NCBI GenBank assembly: GCA_009912235.1
Contig: WNDS01000002.1
Coordinates: 124,001-188,000 of the forward strand
Direction: 5' to 3'
From: Stenotrophomonas maltophilia
GTDB lineage: Bacteria > Pseudomonadota > Gammaproteobacteria > Xanthomonadales > Xanthomonadaceae
Length of the DNA stretch: 64,000 bases
The position numbers and the translations under genes are program-made. Each line of letters opens with the position of its first letter. Positions within the stretch are counted from its first letter, which is position 1. The notes under the pieces are model-generated. The model made no database searches. It was not told the origin of the DNA and saw only the letters and a program-made list of their open reading frames with translations. Of the stretch, positions 16,999 to 27,200 are shown in pieces.

Positions 16999-19900
16999 TT
17001 ACGCGCCGTGTGCCGCGAGCTGACCCAGGCGCTGCACTGCGACCGAAACGGTCGGGTAGTCCAGGGTCTTCTGCTCGGCCAGCTCGGACAGCATCGCCAG
17101 CGTGAAGTGCAGGCTGTTGTCGTCACGGTCGATCCACGCACCCACCTTGGCTTCGGCCGACGCACCCTTGGTGGCCAGCACCTGGCCGGCCAGGTTGCGG
17201 TGGTGGGCCGCCAGCTCGTCGCGCAGCACGCCGCGGGCCACGGCATGCCAGCGGCCGTTGACCTCCAGCGCGTCGATCTGCTCGAACAGCCACGGCAGGC
17301 TCAGCGCTTCGCCCAGGCGGAAGTGGATCTTGGATACATCCACCGGCTTGAGCTTGCGGGTACGCGCCAGTTCGATGATGTCGAACGCCGGTGCCAGGAA
17401 GTGCAGCTCGGCCAGCTGCTGGGCCAGCGCGGCCGGCATGCCCTTTTCCTTCCACTCGGCCACCAGGGCTTCGTAGGTCGGGCGCTGCGAATCGGGCAGC
17501 ACGCCGGAGGCCACGCGGATGTCGTTGAACGGACCCTGGTAGCGGTTCACGGCCTCGGTGATGCCCGGCATCGGGCCGGGGCGGAACAGCAGCCAGCGCA
17601 CGAACGAACGCTGCAGCGACCAGATCACTTCCAGGGCATCGACCTGCACCGACTCGGGCACCTTGCCGTCCAGCGCGTCGATCTGCGCCCACAGCGCGCG
17701 GGCATCGAGCGTTTCGCGGCTGATCGTGTACGCCTTGGCGACCTCGGCGATGGAACGGCCGGTGTCTTCCTGCATGCGCATCAGGAAGGTGGCGCCCATG
17801 CGGTTGATGGTCTGGTTGGTCACGGCCGTGGCGATGATCTCGCGCTTCAGGCGGTGGCGTTCCATGGCATCGGCGTACTTCTTCTGCAGCGGCGTCGGGA
17901 AGTAGCGCTGCAGTTCCTTGGACAGGTACGGGTCTTCCGGAATGTCCGATTCCAGCAGCTGCGCGAACGCCACCAGCTTGGAGTAGGACAGCAGCACCGA
18001 CAGTTCCGGACGGGTCAGGCCCTGGCCGCGGGCCTTGCGTTGGGACAGCTCGGCATCGGACGGCAGGAACTCGATCTGGCGGTCCAGCAGACCCTGCTCT
18101 TCCAGCGTGCGGATGAAGTGCTGCTTGGAGCCCAGGCGCTTGACCGCCATCCGCTCCATCAGGCTCAGAGCCTGGTTCTGGCGGTAGTTGTGGTTGAGCA
18201 CCAGCTCGGCCACTTCGTCGGTCATCGACGCCAGCAGCTTGTTGCGCTGTTCAACGGTCAGCTTCTTGGCGCGCACCACATCGTTTAGCAGGATCTTAAT
18301 GTTGACTTCATGGTCGGAGGTGTCCACACCGGCCGAGTTGTCGATGAAGTCGGTGTTGAGCAGCACGCCGGCCTGGGCCGCTTCGATGCGGCCCAGCTGG
18401 GTCATGCCCAGGTTGCCGCCCTCGCCCGCCACCTTGCAGCGCAGCTCGCCACCGTTCACGCGCAGCGCGTTGTTGGCGCGGTCGCCGACATCGCTGTGCT
18501 GCTCGCTGGCCGCCTTCACGTAGGTACCGATGCCGCCGTTCCACAGCAGGTCCACCGGCGCCTTCAGGATCGCGCTCATCAGGTCGTTGGGCGACAGCGC
18601 CTTGACGCCCTCATCCAGGCCCAGGGCTTCACGCACCTGCGGGGTGACCTCGATCGACTTCAGCGTACGCGGGTAGATGCCGCCGCCCTTGCTGATCAGC
18701 TTGGCATCGTAGTCGGCCCAGCTGGAGCGCGGCACGGTGAACATGCGCTCGCGTTCGACGAACGAGCTGGCCGAATCCGGGTTCGGGTCCAGGAAGATGT
18801 GGCGGTGGTCGAACGCGGCGACCAGGCGGATGTGGCGCGACAGCAGCATGCCGTTGCCAAACACGTCGCCGGACATGTCGCCCACACCGACGGCGGTGAA
18901 GTCCTGGCTCTGGCTGTCATGGCCCAGCGCGCGGAAGTGGCGCTTGACCGATTCCCACGCGCCACGGGCGGTGATGCCCATGCCCTTGTGGTCGTAACCC
19001 ACCGAACCACCGGAGGCGAACGCATCGCCCATCCAGAAGCCGTGCGCGATGGCCAGGCCGTTGGCGATGTCGGAGAAGGTCGCGGTGCCCTTGTCGGCGG
19101 CCACCACCAGGTACGGATCGTCCATGTCGTGGCGCACGACGTCCACCGGCGGCACGATCTTGTTGTTGACGATGTTGTCGGTGATGTCCAGCAGGCCCTG
19201 GATGAACAGTTTGTAGCAGGCCACGCCGTTGGCGAACACCGCATCGCGGTCACCGCTGGCCGGCGGCAGCTTGGCGAAGAAACCGCCCTTGGCGCCGACC
19301 GGCACGATGACCGTGTTCTTCACCATCTGCGCCTTCACCAGGCCCAGCACTTCGGTGCGGAAGTCTTCGCGGCGGTCGGACCAGCGCAGGCCGCCACGGG
19401 CCACGGCGCCGAAGCGCAGGTGGGTACCTTCCACGCGCGGGCCATACACGAAGATTTCGCGGTACGGGCGCGGCTTGGGCAGGTCCGGCATTAGCGCCGA
19501 ATCGAACTTGAAGCTGATGACGTGGCCGTGCTGGCCACTGGCATCGGTCTGGTAGTAGCTGGTGCGCAGGGTGGCATCGATGACACCCATGAACGAGCGC
19601 AGGATGCGGTCCTCGTCCAGGCTGGACACGCGGTCCATCAGCTTCAGCAGCGCATCGCGCGCGGCCTGCATCTGCGCATCGCGGTCACCCTTGCGGGCAT
19701 CGACCACGGTCTTGAGCACCTTCAGGGTGGCCTCATCGCCGGCGGCCAGCACGTCGAGGTGGGCCTTCAGCTGGGCTTGGCCGGCAGCGATGTCGTCCTT
19801 GCTCTCATGGCCGGTAGCCGGGTCGAAGCGCGCTTCGAACAGCTCCACCAGCAGGCGGGCCAGCAGCGGGTAGCGGGTGAAGGTGCCTTCCACGTAGGCC

Positions 19901-21975
19901 TGCGAGAACGGCACGCCGGTCTGCAGCAGGTACTTGCAGTAGCCACGCAGCATGGCGACCTGGCGCCAGTGCAGGCCGGCGGCCAGCACCAGGCGGTTGA
20001 AGCCATCGTTCTCGGCATCGCCGTGCCAGACGCGGGCGAAGGTCTCACCGAAGGCTTCGTCGACGCTGGCGGCGTCGATCGCACCGGCGGTCGATTCAAC
20101 CTCGAAGTCCTGCACGTACACCGGCGCGTTGTCCACCGACAGGCGGTACGGGCGCTCGGCGATCACGCGCAGGCCCATGTTTTCCATCATCGGCAGCGCG
20201 TCGGACAGCGGGATGTCATCCAGCTGGCGGTACAGCTTCAGGCGCAGGCCATCACCGCTTTCGCGCGGCACGGCCTGCAGGCTCAGGCGCAGGTCGTCCG
20301 GGCCGGTCAGCGCGTCAAGCTGGCTGACATCGTTGGCGGCAACGGCAGTGCTGTTGTCTTCGATGTAGCCGGCCGGCAGCGCCTTGCCGATGCGTGCGGC
20401 AATGCGCAGGCCTTCGGTTTCGCCGTGGCGCACAACCAGTGCCTCACGCAGGTCGTCCTGCCAGTTGCGCAGCAGGTGGGCCAGCTTCTGCTCCAGTTCG
20501 GCGGTGTCCACGTCCAGCATCTGGCCGGGCTTGGGGCGCACGATCAGGTGCACCTGGGCCAGCGGCGATTCGCCCAGCACCACCGAGCTGTCCACGTGTT
20601 CGCCCTGCAGGGCGTCCTTGAGCATGGCCTCGATGCGCAGGCGCACATCGGTGTTGAAGCGTTCGCGCGGCAGATAGACCAGCGCGGAAATGAAACGGCT
20701 GTACTTGTCGCGGCGCAGGAACAGGCGGCTGCGCACGCGCTCCTGCAGGCCCAGCACGCCCATGGCGGTGCGCAGCAGTTCGTCCTCGCTGGACTGGAAC
20801 AGCTCTTCGCGCGGCAGGGTTTCCAGGATGTGGCGCAGGGCCTTGCCGCTGTGGCTGGCCGGGGCCAGGCCGGACTGCTTCATCACGTGTTCGTGGCGCT
20901 GGCGCACCAGCGGGATTTCCCACGGGCGGCGGTTGTAGGCGCTAGAGGTGAACAGGCCCAGGAAGCGCTGCTCGCCGATGATCTTGCCCTTGGCGTCGAA
21001 TTCCAGCACGCCGATGTAGTCCATGTAACCGGCGCGGTGCACGCGCGAACGGGCATTGGTCTTGGTCAGGATCAGCGCGTCCTTCAGCCCGGAGGTGGCG
21101 TTGAGGCCCTGCGCCGCCAGCGTCTTGACCGGGCGCGCAGCGGACTTGTCCTTGCCGCGCATCAGGCCCAGGCCGGTGTCGTTCAGCGGCACCAGCACGT
21201 CTTCCTTGCCCTGCTTCTCCACGCGGTATTCGCGGTAGCCGAAGAAGGTGAAGTGGTTTTCAGCGGCCCAGCGCAGGAATTCCTGCGCCTCCTTGCGCGA
21301 GGCGTCGTCCACCGGCAGCGTGCGGCTGCCCAGGTCGTCGGCCAGCGCCAGTGCCTTGTCCTTCATCGGCTGCCAGTCGCGCACGATGGCGCGCACTTCA
21401 TCCAGCGCCTTGTTGATGGCCTGCTCGACGGCGGCCATGGCTTCGGCCGGCTGGCGGTCGATTTCCAGCAGCATCACCGACTCGACATCACCCTGGCCCG
21501 CCTTGGACAGCTTGCCGGCCTTGTCGCGGGTGAAGTGGATGACCGGGTGGCCCAGCACGTGGACGCCCACGCCCTGCTCGGCCAGCGCCATGGTCACGGT
21601 GTCCACCAGGAACGGCATGTCGTCGTTGACGATCTGCAGCACAGTGTGCGCCGATTCCCAACCGTTGGCCTTGGCCGTCGGGTTGAACACGCGCACGTTG
21701 GCCTTGCCGGCCTTGCGGCTGCGCGCAAACTCCAGCGTGTCGGCGGCAAGCGCGGCCCACTCTTCGGCGCTGTGGTGCGGGAACTCCTCCGCCTCCATGC
21801 GCTTGTAGAAGTCGGCGGCGAACGCGACTGCCTCAGCCTGTGCAGCCGCGGGGTAACGCTTGCGCAAGGCCGTGTACACCGGCTCCAGGGAGAAACCAGC
21901 GGTCACTGCGACCTCCGACTCAACTGGTTTGCTTTTGTTTTTCACGGTCTTGGCTGCGGTTTTTTGCGGTTTCAT
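16999..21975 (-). CDS. NAD-specific glutamate dehydrogenase, large (about 180 kDa) type
   Basis: 1658 residues, the length of the L_180 class described in Streptomyces and Pseudomonas. It oxidatively deaminates glutamate to 2-oxoglutarate, using NAD. The N-terminal half (to about 800) is the regulatory region unique to the class. The catalytic core has HLRFGAVARGGLRWSDRRED, then VLGLVKAQMVKNTVIVPVGA followed by KGGF with the catalytic lysine. The Rossmann region reads TAVGVGDMSGDVFGNGMLLS. A Lys-rich start (MKPQKTAAKTVKNKSKP) precedes the first conserved block; a downstream GTG start cannot be excluded. It stands alone, divergent from the efflux operon. Its product enters the TCA cycle at the step served by sucAB-lpd. 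Confidence 0.95.
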   Translation of the reverse strand: MKPQKTAAKTVKNKSKPVESEVAVTAGFSLEPVYTALRKRYPAAAQAEAVAFAADFYKRMEAEEFPHHSAEEWAALAADTLEFARSRKAGKANVRVFNPTAKANGWESAHTVLQIVNDDMPFLVDTVTMALAEQGVGVHVLGHPVIHFTRDKAGKLSKAGQGDVESVMLLEIDRQPAEAMAAVEQAINKALDEVRAIVRDWQPMKDKALALADDLGSRTLPVDDASRKEAQEFLRWAAENHFTFFGYREYRVEKQGKEDVLVPLNDTGLGLMRGKDKSAARPVKTLAAQGLNATSGLKDALILTKTNARSRVHRAGYMDYIGVLEFDAKGKIIGEQRFLGLFTSSAYNRRPWEIPLVRQRHEHVMKQSGLAPASHSGKALRHILETLPREELFQSSEDELLRTAMGVLGLQERVRSRLFLRRDKYSRFISALVYLPRERFNTDVRLRIEAMLKDALQGEHVDSSVVLGESPLAQVHLIVRPKPGQMLDVDTAELEQKLAHLLRNWQDDLREALVVRHGETEGLRIAARIGKALPAGYIEDNSTAVAANDVSQLDALTGPDDLRLSLQAVPRESGDGLRLKLYRQLDDIPLSDALPMMENMGLRVIAERPYRLSVDNAPVYVQDFEVESTAGAIDAASVDEAFGETFARVWHGDAENDGFNRLVLAAGLHWRQVAMLRGYCKYLLQTGVPFSQAYVEGTFTRYPLLARLLVELFEARFDPATGHESKDDIAAGQAQLKAHLDVLAAGDEATLKVLKTVVDARKGDRDAQMQAARDALLKLMDRVSSLDEDRILRSFMGVIDATLRTSYYQTDASGQHGHVISFKFDSALMPDLPKPRPYREIFVYGPRVEGTHLRFGAVARGGLRWSDRREDFRTEVLGLVKAQMVKNTVIVPVGAKGGFFAKLPPASGDRDAVFANGVACYKLFIQGLLDITDNIVNNKIVPPVDVVRHDMDDPYLVVAADKGTATFSDIANGLAIAHGFWMGDAFASGGSVGYDHKGMGITARGAWESVKRHFRALGHDSQSQDFTAVGVGDMSGDVFGNGMLLSRHIRLVAAFDHRHIFLDPNPDSASSFVERERMFTVPRSSWADYDAKLISKGGGIYPRTLKSIEVTPQVREALGLDEGVKALSPNDLMSAILKAPVDLLWNGGIGTYVKAASEQHSDVGDRANNALRVNGGELRCKVAGEGGNLGMTQLGRIEAAQAGVLLNTDFIDNSAGVDTSDHEVNIKILLNDVVRAKKLTVEQRNKLLASMTDEVAELVLNHNYRQNQALSLMERMAVKRLGSKQHFIRTLEEQGLLDRQIEFLPSDAELSQRKARGQGLTRPELSVLLSYSKLVAFAQLLESDIPEDPYLSKELQRYFPTPLQKKYADAMERHRLKREIIATAVTNQTINRMGATFLMRMQEDTGRSIAEVAKAYTISRETLDARALWAQIDALDGKVPESVQVDALEVIWSLQRSFVRWLLFRPGPMPGITEAVNRYQGPFNDIRVASGVLPDSQRPTYEALVAEWKEKGMPAALAQQLAELHFLAPAFDIIELARTRKLKPVDVSKIHFRLGEALSLPWLFEQIDALEVNGRWHAVARGVLRDELAAHHRNLAGQVLATKGASAEAKVGAWIDRDDNSLHFTLAMLSELAEQKTLDYPTVSVAVQRLGQLAAHGA

Positions 21976-22302
21976 GGCAGAGCTGATGCGCTTGCTCAGT
22001 TGGGAAAATGAAATTGTAGCCCTGTTGCATGGAAAGGCCTTGCTGCAGGACGGAATAAAGGTATTCCGGGTTGGGCGCGGTTTACCTGCCTATTCATCCT
22101 GCTCACAACGGCGTCACACGCACCGGCGTACCCGTACGCGTGTGCATGGTCCAGGCTGCCTGCGCGCAGGCTGCCTGCGCGCACCTGGCAGTGATGCACG
22201 CGCGGGGCGCACGGACAGCATCGGCAAAGCGTGTTACCGCTTGATACATGCGGCAGCACTTCGTGATTCCACAAATGTAAACTAGACGGTATAGTCGACC
22301 CC
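21976..22302. other. Divergent control region between glutamate dehydrogenase and efflux operon
   Basis: This 327-bp gap has no gene. At 22152-22182 a 15-bp unit, CAGGCTGCCTGCGCG, occurs twice in tandem. Its left third (about 21990-22060) is A/T-richer and likely holds the dehydrogenase promoter. Its right end carries the tetR promoter and operator, listed separately. Confidence 0.55.
22281..22295. promoter_or_regulatory. Probable TetR operator overlapping the -10 box of the efflux operon
   Basis: ACTAGACGGTATAGT is a near-perfect palindrome (12 of 15 positions match the reverse complement). Its right half contains TATAGT, one base from the -10 consensus, seven bases before the GTG start of tetR. 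A repressor bound here would block the promoter, as expected for self-regulation by the first gene. Confidence 0.55.
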
Positions 22303-22959
22303 GTGAATACGGAACCCCAGACCGCTGCCGCCATGGACGCGCGTGACCAGCGTGTGTTCGATGCCCTGCGCGAACTGCTGTCCCAGCAGGGCATGCAGCT
22401 GAGCATGGACGCCGTTGCCCAGCGCGCCGGCTGCTCCAAGCAGACGCTCTATTCGCGCTATGGCAACAAGGAAGCCCTGCTGCGGCGGGTGATGCAGCGC
22501 CATGTCTGCCGCGCCACCGCCGGCCTGCGCGCGCCACGGCCCGATGACCTGCGCAGCGGCCTGCTGCAGTTCGCCATCGATTACCTGGACCACTTCAACC
22601 AGCCGCACGTGGGCCAGGCCTGCCGCCTGATCGTTGCCGACGCTGCGCAGTTCCCGGATGAAGCCCGCACGCTCTACCGCGACGGCCCGGGCACGCTCGC
22701 GCTTCACCTCGCTGAATGGATTGAAACCGCTTGCAGCCGCGGCCAGCTGCGGCATGACGACCCGCACTTCATGGCCGAACTGCTGCTGAGCATGATCGCT
22801 GGTCTGGACTTCGAGAAGCAGCGCTTCCACACCCCCCACCGTGATGACGCGGCCTTGCGCCACCACTGGGCAGAATTTTCCGTTGACAGCTTCCTGCGGG
22901 CGTTCGCCCCGGCGCGGTCGATGGCCCCGACTTCCATCCAACCCCGGAGTTTCTCCTGA
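22303..22959 (+). CDS. TetR/AcrR-family repressor of the adjacent RND pump
   Basis: 218 residues. The helix-turn-helix lies at about 28-58 (MSMDAVAQRAGCSKQTLYSR, then YGNKEALLRRVM). The C-terminal ligand domain has the AcrR_C-type pattern LQFAIDYLDHFNQPHVGQAC. The start is GTG 22303; ATG 22333 is the next choice, and neither has a good ribosome-binding site. The stop overlaps the MFP start (TGATG), so repressor and pump are translated together, which fits negative feedback. In S. maltophilia the SmeDEF repressor SmeT is divergent; this co-directional layout points to another Sme system, but I cannot say which. Confidence 0.88.
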   Translation: MNTEPQTAAAMDARDQRVFDALRELLSQQGMQLSMDAVAQRAGCSKQTLYSRYGNKEALLRRVMQRHVCRATAGLRAPRPDDLRSGLLQFAIDYLDHFNQPHVGQACRLIVADAAQFPDEARTLYRDGPGTLALHLAEWIETACSRGQLRHDDPHFMAELLLSMIAGLDFEKQRFHTPHRDDAALRHHWAEFSVDSFLRAFAPARSMAPTSIQPRSFS

Positions 22960-24227
22960 TGACCGCCCCACTCCGCACCCTTGCCCTGACGTGCGCCGTC
23001 GCGCTTGCGCTGGCTGCCTGCAAGAAGCCGGAACAGCAGACGCCGCCGCCGCCGGAAGTCGGCGTGATCGAGGCCAAGCCGCAGACCCTGCCGCTGCAGC
23101 GCGAGCTGGTCGGCCGCCTGTCCGCGTTCCGCGCCGCCGACGTGCGCGCCCGCGTGCCGGGCGTGCTGCTCAGGCGCGTCTACCAGGAAGGCAGCGAGGT
23201 CAAGCAGGGCCAGGTGCTGTTCCAGATCGATCCGGCCCCCCTGCGCGCCAGCCTCAACGCGTCGGAGGCACAGCTGGCCTCGGCCAAGGCCGCCTACGCC
23301 AATGCCAAGGTGGCCGCTGACCGCGCCCGTTCGCTGGCACCGCAGCAGTACGTGTCCAAGTCCGACCTGGACAATGCCGAGTCGGCCGAGCGCACCGCGC
23401 AGGCGGCGGTGAAGCAGGCGGAAGCAGCGGTCACCTCCGCGCGCATCAACCTGGGCTACACCGATGTCACCGCGCCGATCAGCGGCCAGGCCGGCAAGCA
23501 GCAGGTCACCGAAGGCGCACTGGTCGGCCAGGGCGATGTGACCCTGCTGACCACCATTGACCAGCTCGACCCGCTGTATGTGAACTTCTCCCTGAGCATG
23601 GACGAGCTGACCCAGCTGCGTGCGGCCCAGGCCAAGGGCGCGCTGGCGCTGTCCGGTGATGGCAAGGCCACGGTCAACGTGAAGCTGGCCGACGGCACCG
23701 CCTACAGCGAACCGGGCACGCTGGACTTCTCCTCCACCACCGTGGACCCGAACACCGGCACCGTCTCGCTGCGTGCACTGCTGCCCAACCCGCAGCACAT
23801 CCTGCTACCGGGCGCCTTCGTCAGCTTCCAGGCCAACCTGGGCGAGCGCAACAATGCCTACCTGGTGCCGCAGCAGGCGCTGCAGCGCGATACCAACGGT
23901 GGCTTCGTGATGGTGGTCGGCGCTGACGGCAAGGTCGCCCGCAAGAACGTCAAGTCCGACGGCGCGCAGGGCAGCAGCTGGATGATCAGCGACGGCCTGG
24001 CCCCGGGTGACAAGGTCATCGTCTCCGGCGTGCAGAAGGTCAAGGAAGGCGTTCCGGCCACCGCCAAGCCGTGGACCCCGGACCAGGGCAATGGCAACGG
24101 CCAGCCGGCCGCCGCCGGTGCCAAGCCTGCCGCTGCGCCGGCCGCCGCCGCCGACAAGGCCGCCGCACCGGCTCCGGGCCAGGACAAGGCCCCGGCCAAC
24201 GGCGCCACCGACTCGAACAAGCAGTAA
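22959..24227 (+). CDS. RND efflux periplasmic adaptor lipoprotein (AcrA/MexA type)
   Basis: 422 residues. A lipoprotein signal is present (ALALAACKKPE, lipid on C21). Then come the biotinyl-lipoyl-like hairpin (VPGVLLRRVYQEGSEVKQGQ), a long alpha hairpin (about 100-165) and the barrel block INLGYTDVTAPISGQAG. The last 50 residues are Ala/Pro-rich ([19 protein letters not shown]) and look disordered, longer than in AcrA. It bridges the inner-membrane pump and an outer-membrane channel. The gap to the RND gene is 15 bp. No channel gene follows, so a TolC-like protein encoded elsewhere must be used. Confidence 0.94.
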   Translation: MTAPLRTLALTCAVALALAACKKPEQQTPPPPEVGVIEAKPQTLPLQRELVGRLSAFRAADVRARVPGVLLRRVYQEGSEVKQGQVLFQIDPAPLRASLNASEAQLASAKAAYANAKVAADRARSLAPQQYVSKSDLDNAESAERTAQAAVKQAEAAVTSARINLGYTDVTAPISGQAGKQQVTEGALVGQGDVTLLTTIDQLDPLYVNFSLSMDELTQLRAAQAKGALALSGDGKATVNVKLADGTAYSEPGTLDFSSTTVDPNTGTVSLRALLPNPQHILLPGAFVSFQANLGERNNAYLVPQQALQRDTNGGFVMVVGADGKVARKNVKSDGAQGSSWMISDGLAPGDKVIVSGVQKVKEGVPATAKPWTPDQGNGNGQPAAAGAKPAAAPAAAADKAAAPAPGQDKAPANGATDSNKQ

Positions 24228-24242
24228 CGGGAACCGTCCGTC

Positions 24243-27200
24243 ATGCCTAAATTTTTCATCGAACACCCGGTCTTCGCCTGGGTGGTGGCGATCCTGATCT
24301 CGCTCAGCGGCGTGATCGCGATCCTCAACTTGGGCGTCGAGTCCTACCCCAACATCGCCCCGCCACAGGTCACCGTGCAGGCGAACTACCCGAGCGCGAG
24401 CGCGGACACCACTGAGAAATCGGTCACCCAGGTGATCGAGCAGCAGCTGACCGGCATCGATCACCTGCTGTACTTCAGTTCGTCCTCGGCCTCCAACGGC
24501 CGCGCCACGATCACCCTGACCTTCGAAACCGGCACCGACCCGGACATCGCCCAGGTGCAGGTGCAGAACAAGGTCTCGCTGGCCACGCCACGCCTGCCTT
24601 CTGAAGTGACCCAGCAGGGCGTGGTGGTGGCCAAGGCCAACGCCGGCTTCCTGATGGTGGTGGCGCTGCAGTCGGATACGCCGACCATCAACCGTGACGC
24701 GCTGAACGACATCGTCGGCTCGCGCGTGCTCGACCAGGTCTCGCGTATTCCCGGCGTCGGCAGCACCCAGCAGTTCGGTTCCGAGTACGCCATGAACATC
24801 TGGCTGAACCCGGAAAAGATGCAGGGCTACGGGCTGTCGGCCAGCCAGGTGCTGGCGGCCGTGCGCGCCCAGAACGTGCAGTTCGCTGCCGGCTCGCTGG
24901 GTTCGGACCCCTCGCCCACCGGCCAGCACTTCACCGCCACCGTGTCGGCCGAAGGCCGCTTCAGCTCGCCGGAAGAGTTCGAGAACATCATCCTGCGCGC
25001 CAATGCGGACGGCTCGCGTGTGCTGCTCAAGGACATCGCCCGCGTTGCCTTCGGTGCCAACAACTACGGCTTCGATACCCAGTACAACGGCAAGCCCACC
25101 GGTGCCTTCGCCATCCAGCTGCTGCCGGGCGCCAACGCCCTGAACGTGGCCGATGCGGTGCGCGCCAAGATGGACGAGCTGCAGCCGAGCTTCCCGGCCG
25201 GCGTCAGCTGGTTCTCGCCGTATGACAGCACCACCTTCGTCAAGATCTCGATCGAGGAAGTGGTCAAGACCCTGTTCGAAGCGGTGTTGCTGGTGTTCCT
25301 GGTGATGCTGATCTTCCTGCAGAACTTCCGCGCGACGATCATCCCCACCCTGGTCATCCCGGCGGCCCTGCTGGGTACCTTCCTGGGCATGTGGATGATC
25401 GGCTTCACGATCAACCAGCTGACCCTGTTCGCGATGGTGCTGGCAATCGGCATCGTGGTGGACGATGCGATCGTGGTGATCGAGAACGTCGAGCGCATCA
25501 TGACCGAGGAGAAGCTGGCGCCGAAGCCGGCCACCCAGAAGGCCATGACCCAGATTACCGGCGCGGTGGTGGCCATCACCGTGGTGCTGGCGGCGGTGTT
25601 CATTCCCTCGGCCCTGCAGGGCGGTGCGGCCGGTGAGATCTACAAGCAGTTCGCGCTGACCATCGCCATCTCGATGGGCTTCTCCGCGTTCCTGGCGCTG
25701 GGCTTCACCCCGGCCCTGTGCGCGACCTTCCTGAAGCCGACCCACAACGACAACCCGAACATCGTCTACCGCACTTTCAACAAGTACTACGACAAGATCA
25801 GCGGCACCTATGTGGGCCACATCGGTTCGGCCGTGCGCCACGCGCCGCGCTGGATGATCCTGTTCGTGGTGCTGACCGTGCTGTGCGGCTTCCTGTTCAC
25901 CCGCATGCCCGGCAGCTTCCTGCCCGAGGAAGACCAGGGCTATGCGCTGGCGATCGTGCAGCTGCCGCCGGGGTCGACCACGGGCCAGACCAACGAAGTG
26001 TTCGCCCAGATGTGCGGCATCCTGGAAAAGCAGGATGGCTTCGAGGGCATGCTGCAGGTGGCCGGCTTCAGCTTCGTCGGTTCCGGTGAAAACGTGGGCA
26101 TGGGCTTCATCCGCCTCAAGCCCTGGGCCGAGCGCAAGTTCACCGCGCCGGAGTTCATCCAGAACATGAACGGCGCGTTCTACGGGATCAAGGAAGCACA
26201 GATCTTCGTGGTGAACCTGCCGACGGTGCAGGGCCTGGGTCAGTTCGGCGGCTTCGACATGTGGCTGCAGGACCGTGGCGGCGTGGGCTATGAACAGCTC
26301 ACCCAGGCACGCAACATCCTGCTGGGCACCGCCGCGCAGGAAAGCGACACGCTGGTCGGCGTGCGCCCGAATGGCCTGGAAAACGCCCCGCAGCTGCAGC
26401 TGCACGTGGACCGCGTGCAGGCGCAGGCCATGGGCATGTCGGTGTCGGACGTGTACAGCACCATCCAGCTGATGCTGGCCCCGGTGTACGTCAACGACTT
26501 CTTCTACCAGGGCCGCATCAAGCGCGTGACCATGCAGGCCGACGCGCCGTACCGTACCGGCCAGGAATCGCTGCGCAGCTTCTACAGCCCGTCCAGCCTG
26601 ACCAAGAACGCCGACGGCACCAACGCGATGATCCCGCTGAACACCGTGGTCAAGTCCGACTGGGTGTCCGCCTCGCCGTCGCTGAGCCGCTACAACGGTT
26701 ATTCGGCCATCAACATCGTCGGTTCGCAGGCACCGGGCAAGAGCTCGGGCGAAGCGATGACCGCGATGGAAGACATCGTCAACACCAAGCTGCCGGCGGG
26801 CTTCGGCTACGACTGGTCGGGCATGTCCTACCAGGAAATCCTGGCCGGGAACGCCGCGACCCTGCTGCTGGTGCTGTCGATCGTGGTGGTGTTCCTGTGC
26901 CTGGCCGCGCTGTATGAAAGCTGGTCGATTCCGGTGGCGGTGCTGCTGGTGGTGCCGCTGGGTGTGCTGAGTGCGATCAGCCTGTCCATGCTGCGCGGCC
27001 TGCCCAACGACATCTTCTTCAAGATCGGCATGATCACCGTGATCGGCCTGGCGGCGAAGAACGCGATCCTGATCGTGGAGTTCGCGGTGGAGCAGCGGGC
27101 AGCGGGCAGGACCCTGCGCGATGCCACCATCGAGGCGGCGCGCCTGCGTTTCCGCCCGATCCTGATGACCTCGTTCGCCTTCATCATGGGCGTGATCCCG

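Noticed and set aside
19522..22011. An 829-codon open frame antisense to the glutamate dehydrogenase gene
   Set aside because: Shadow frame of a high-GC gene; repetitive composition and no family motifs.
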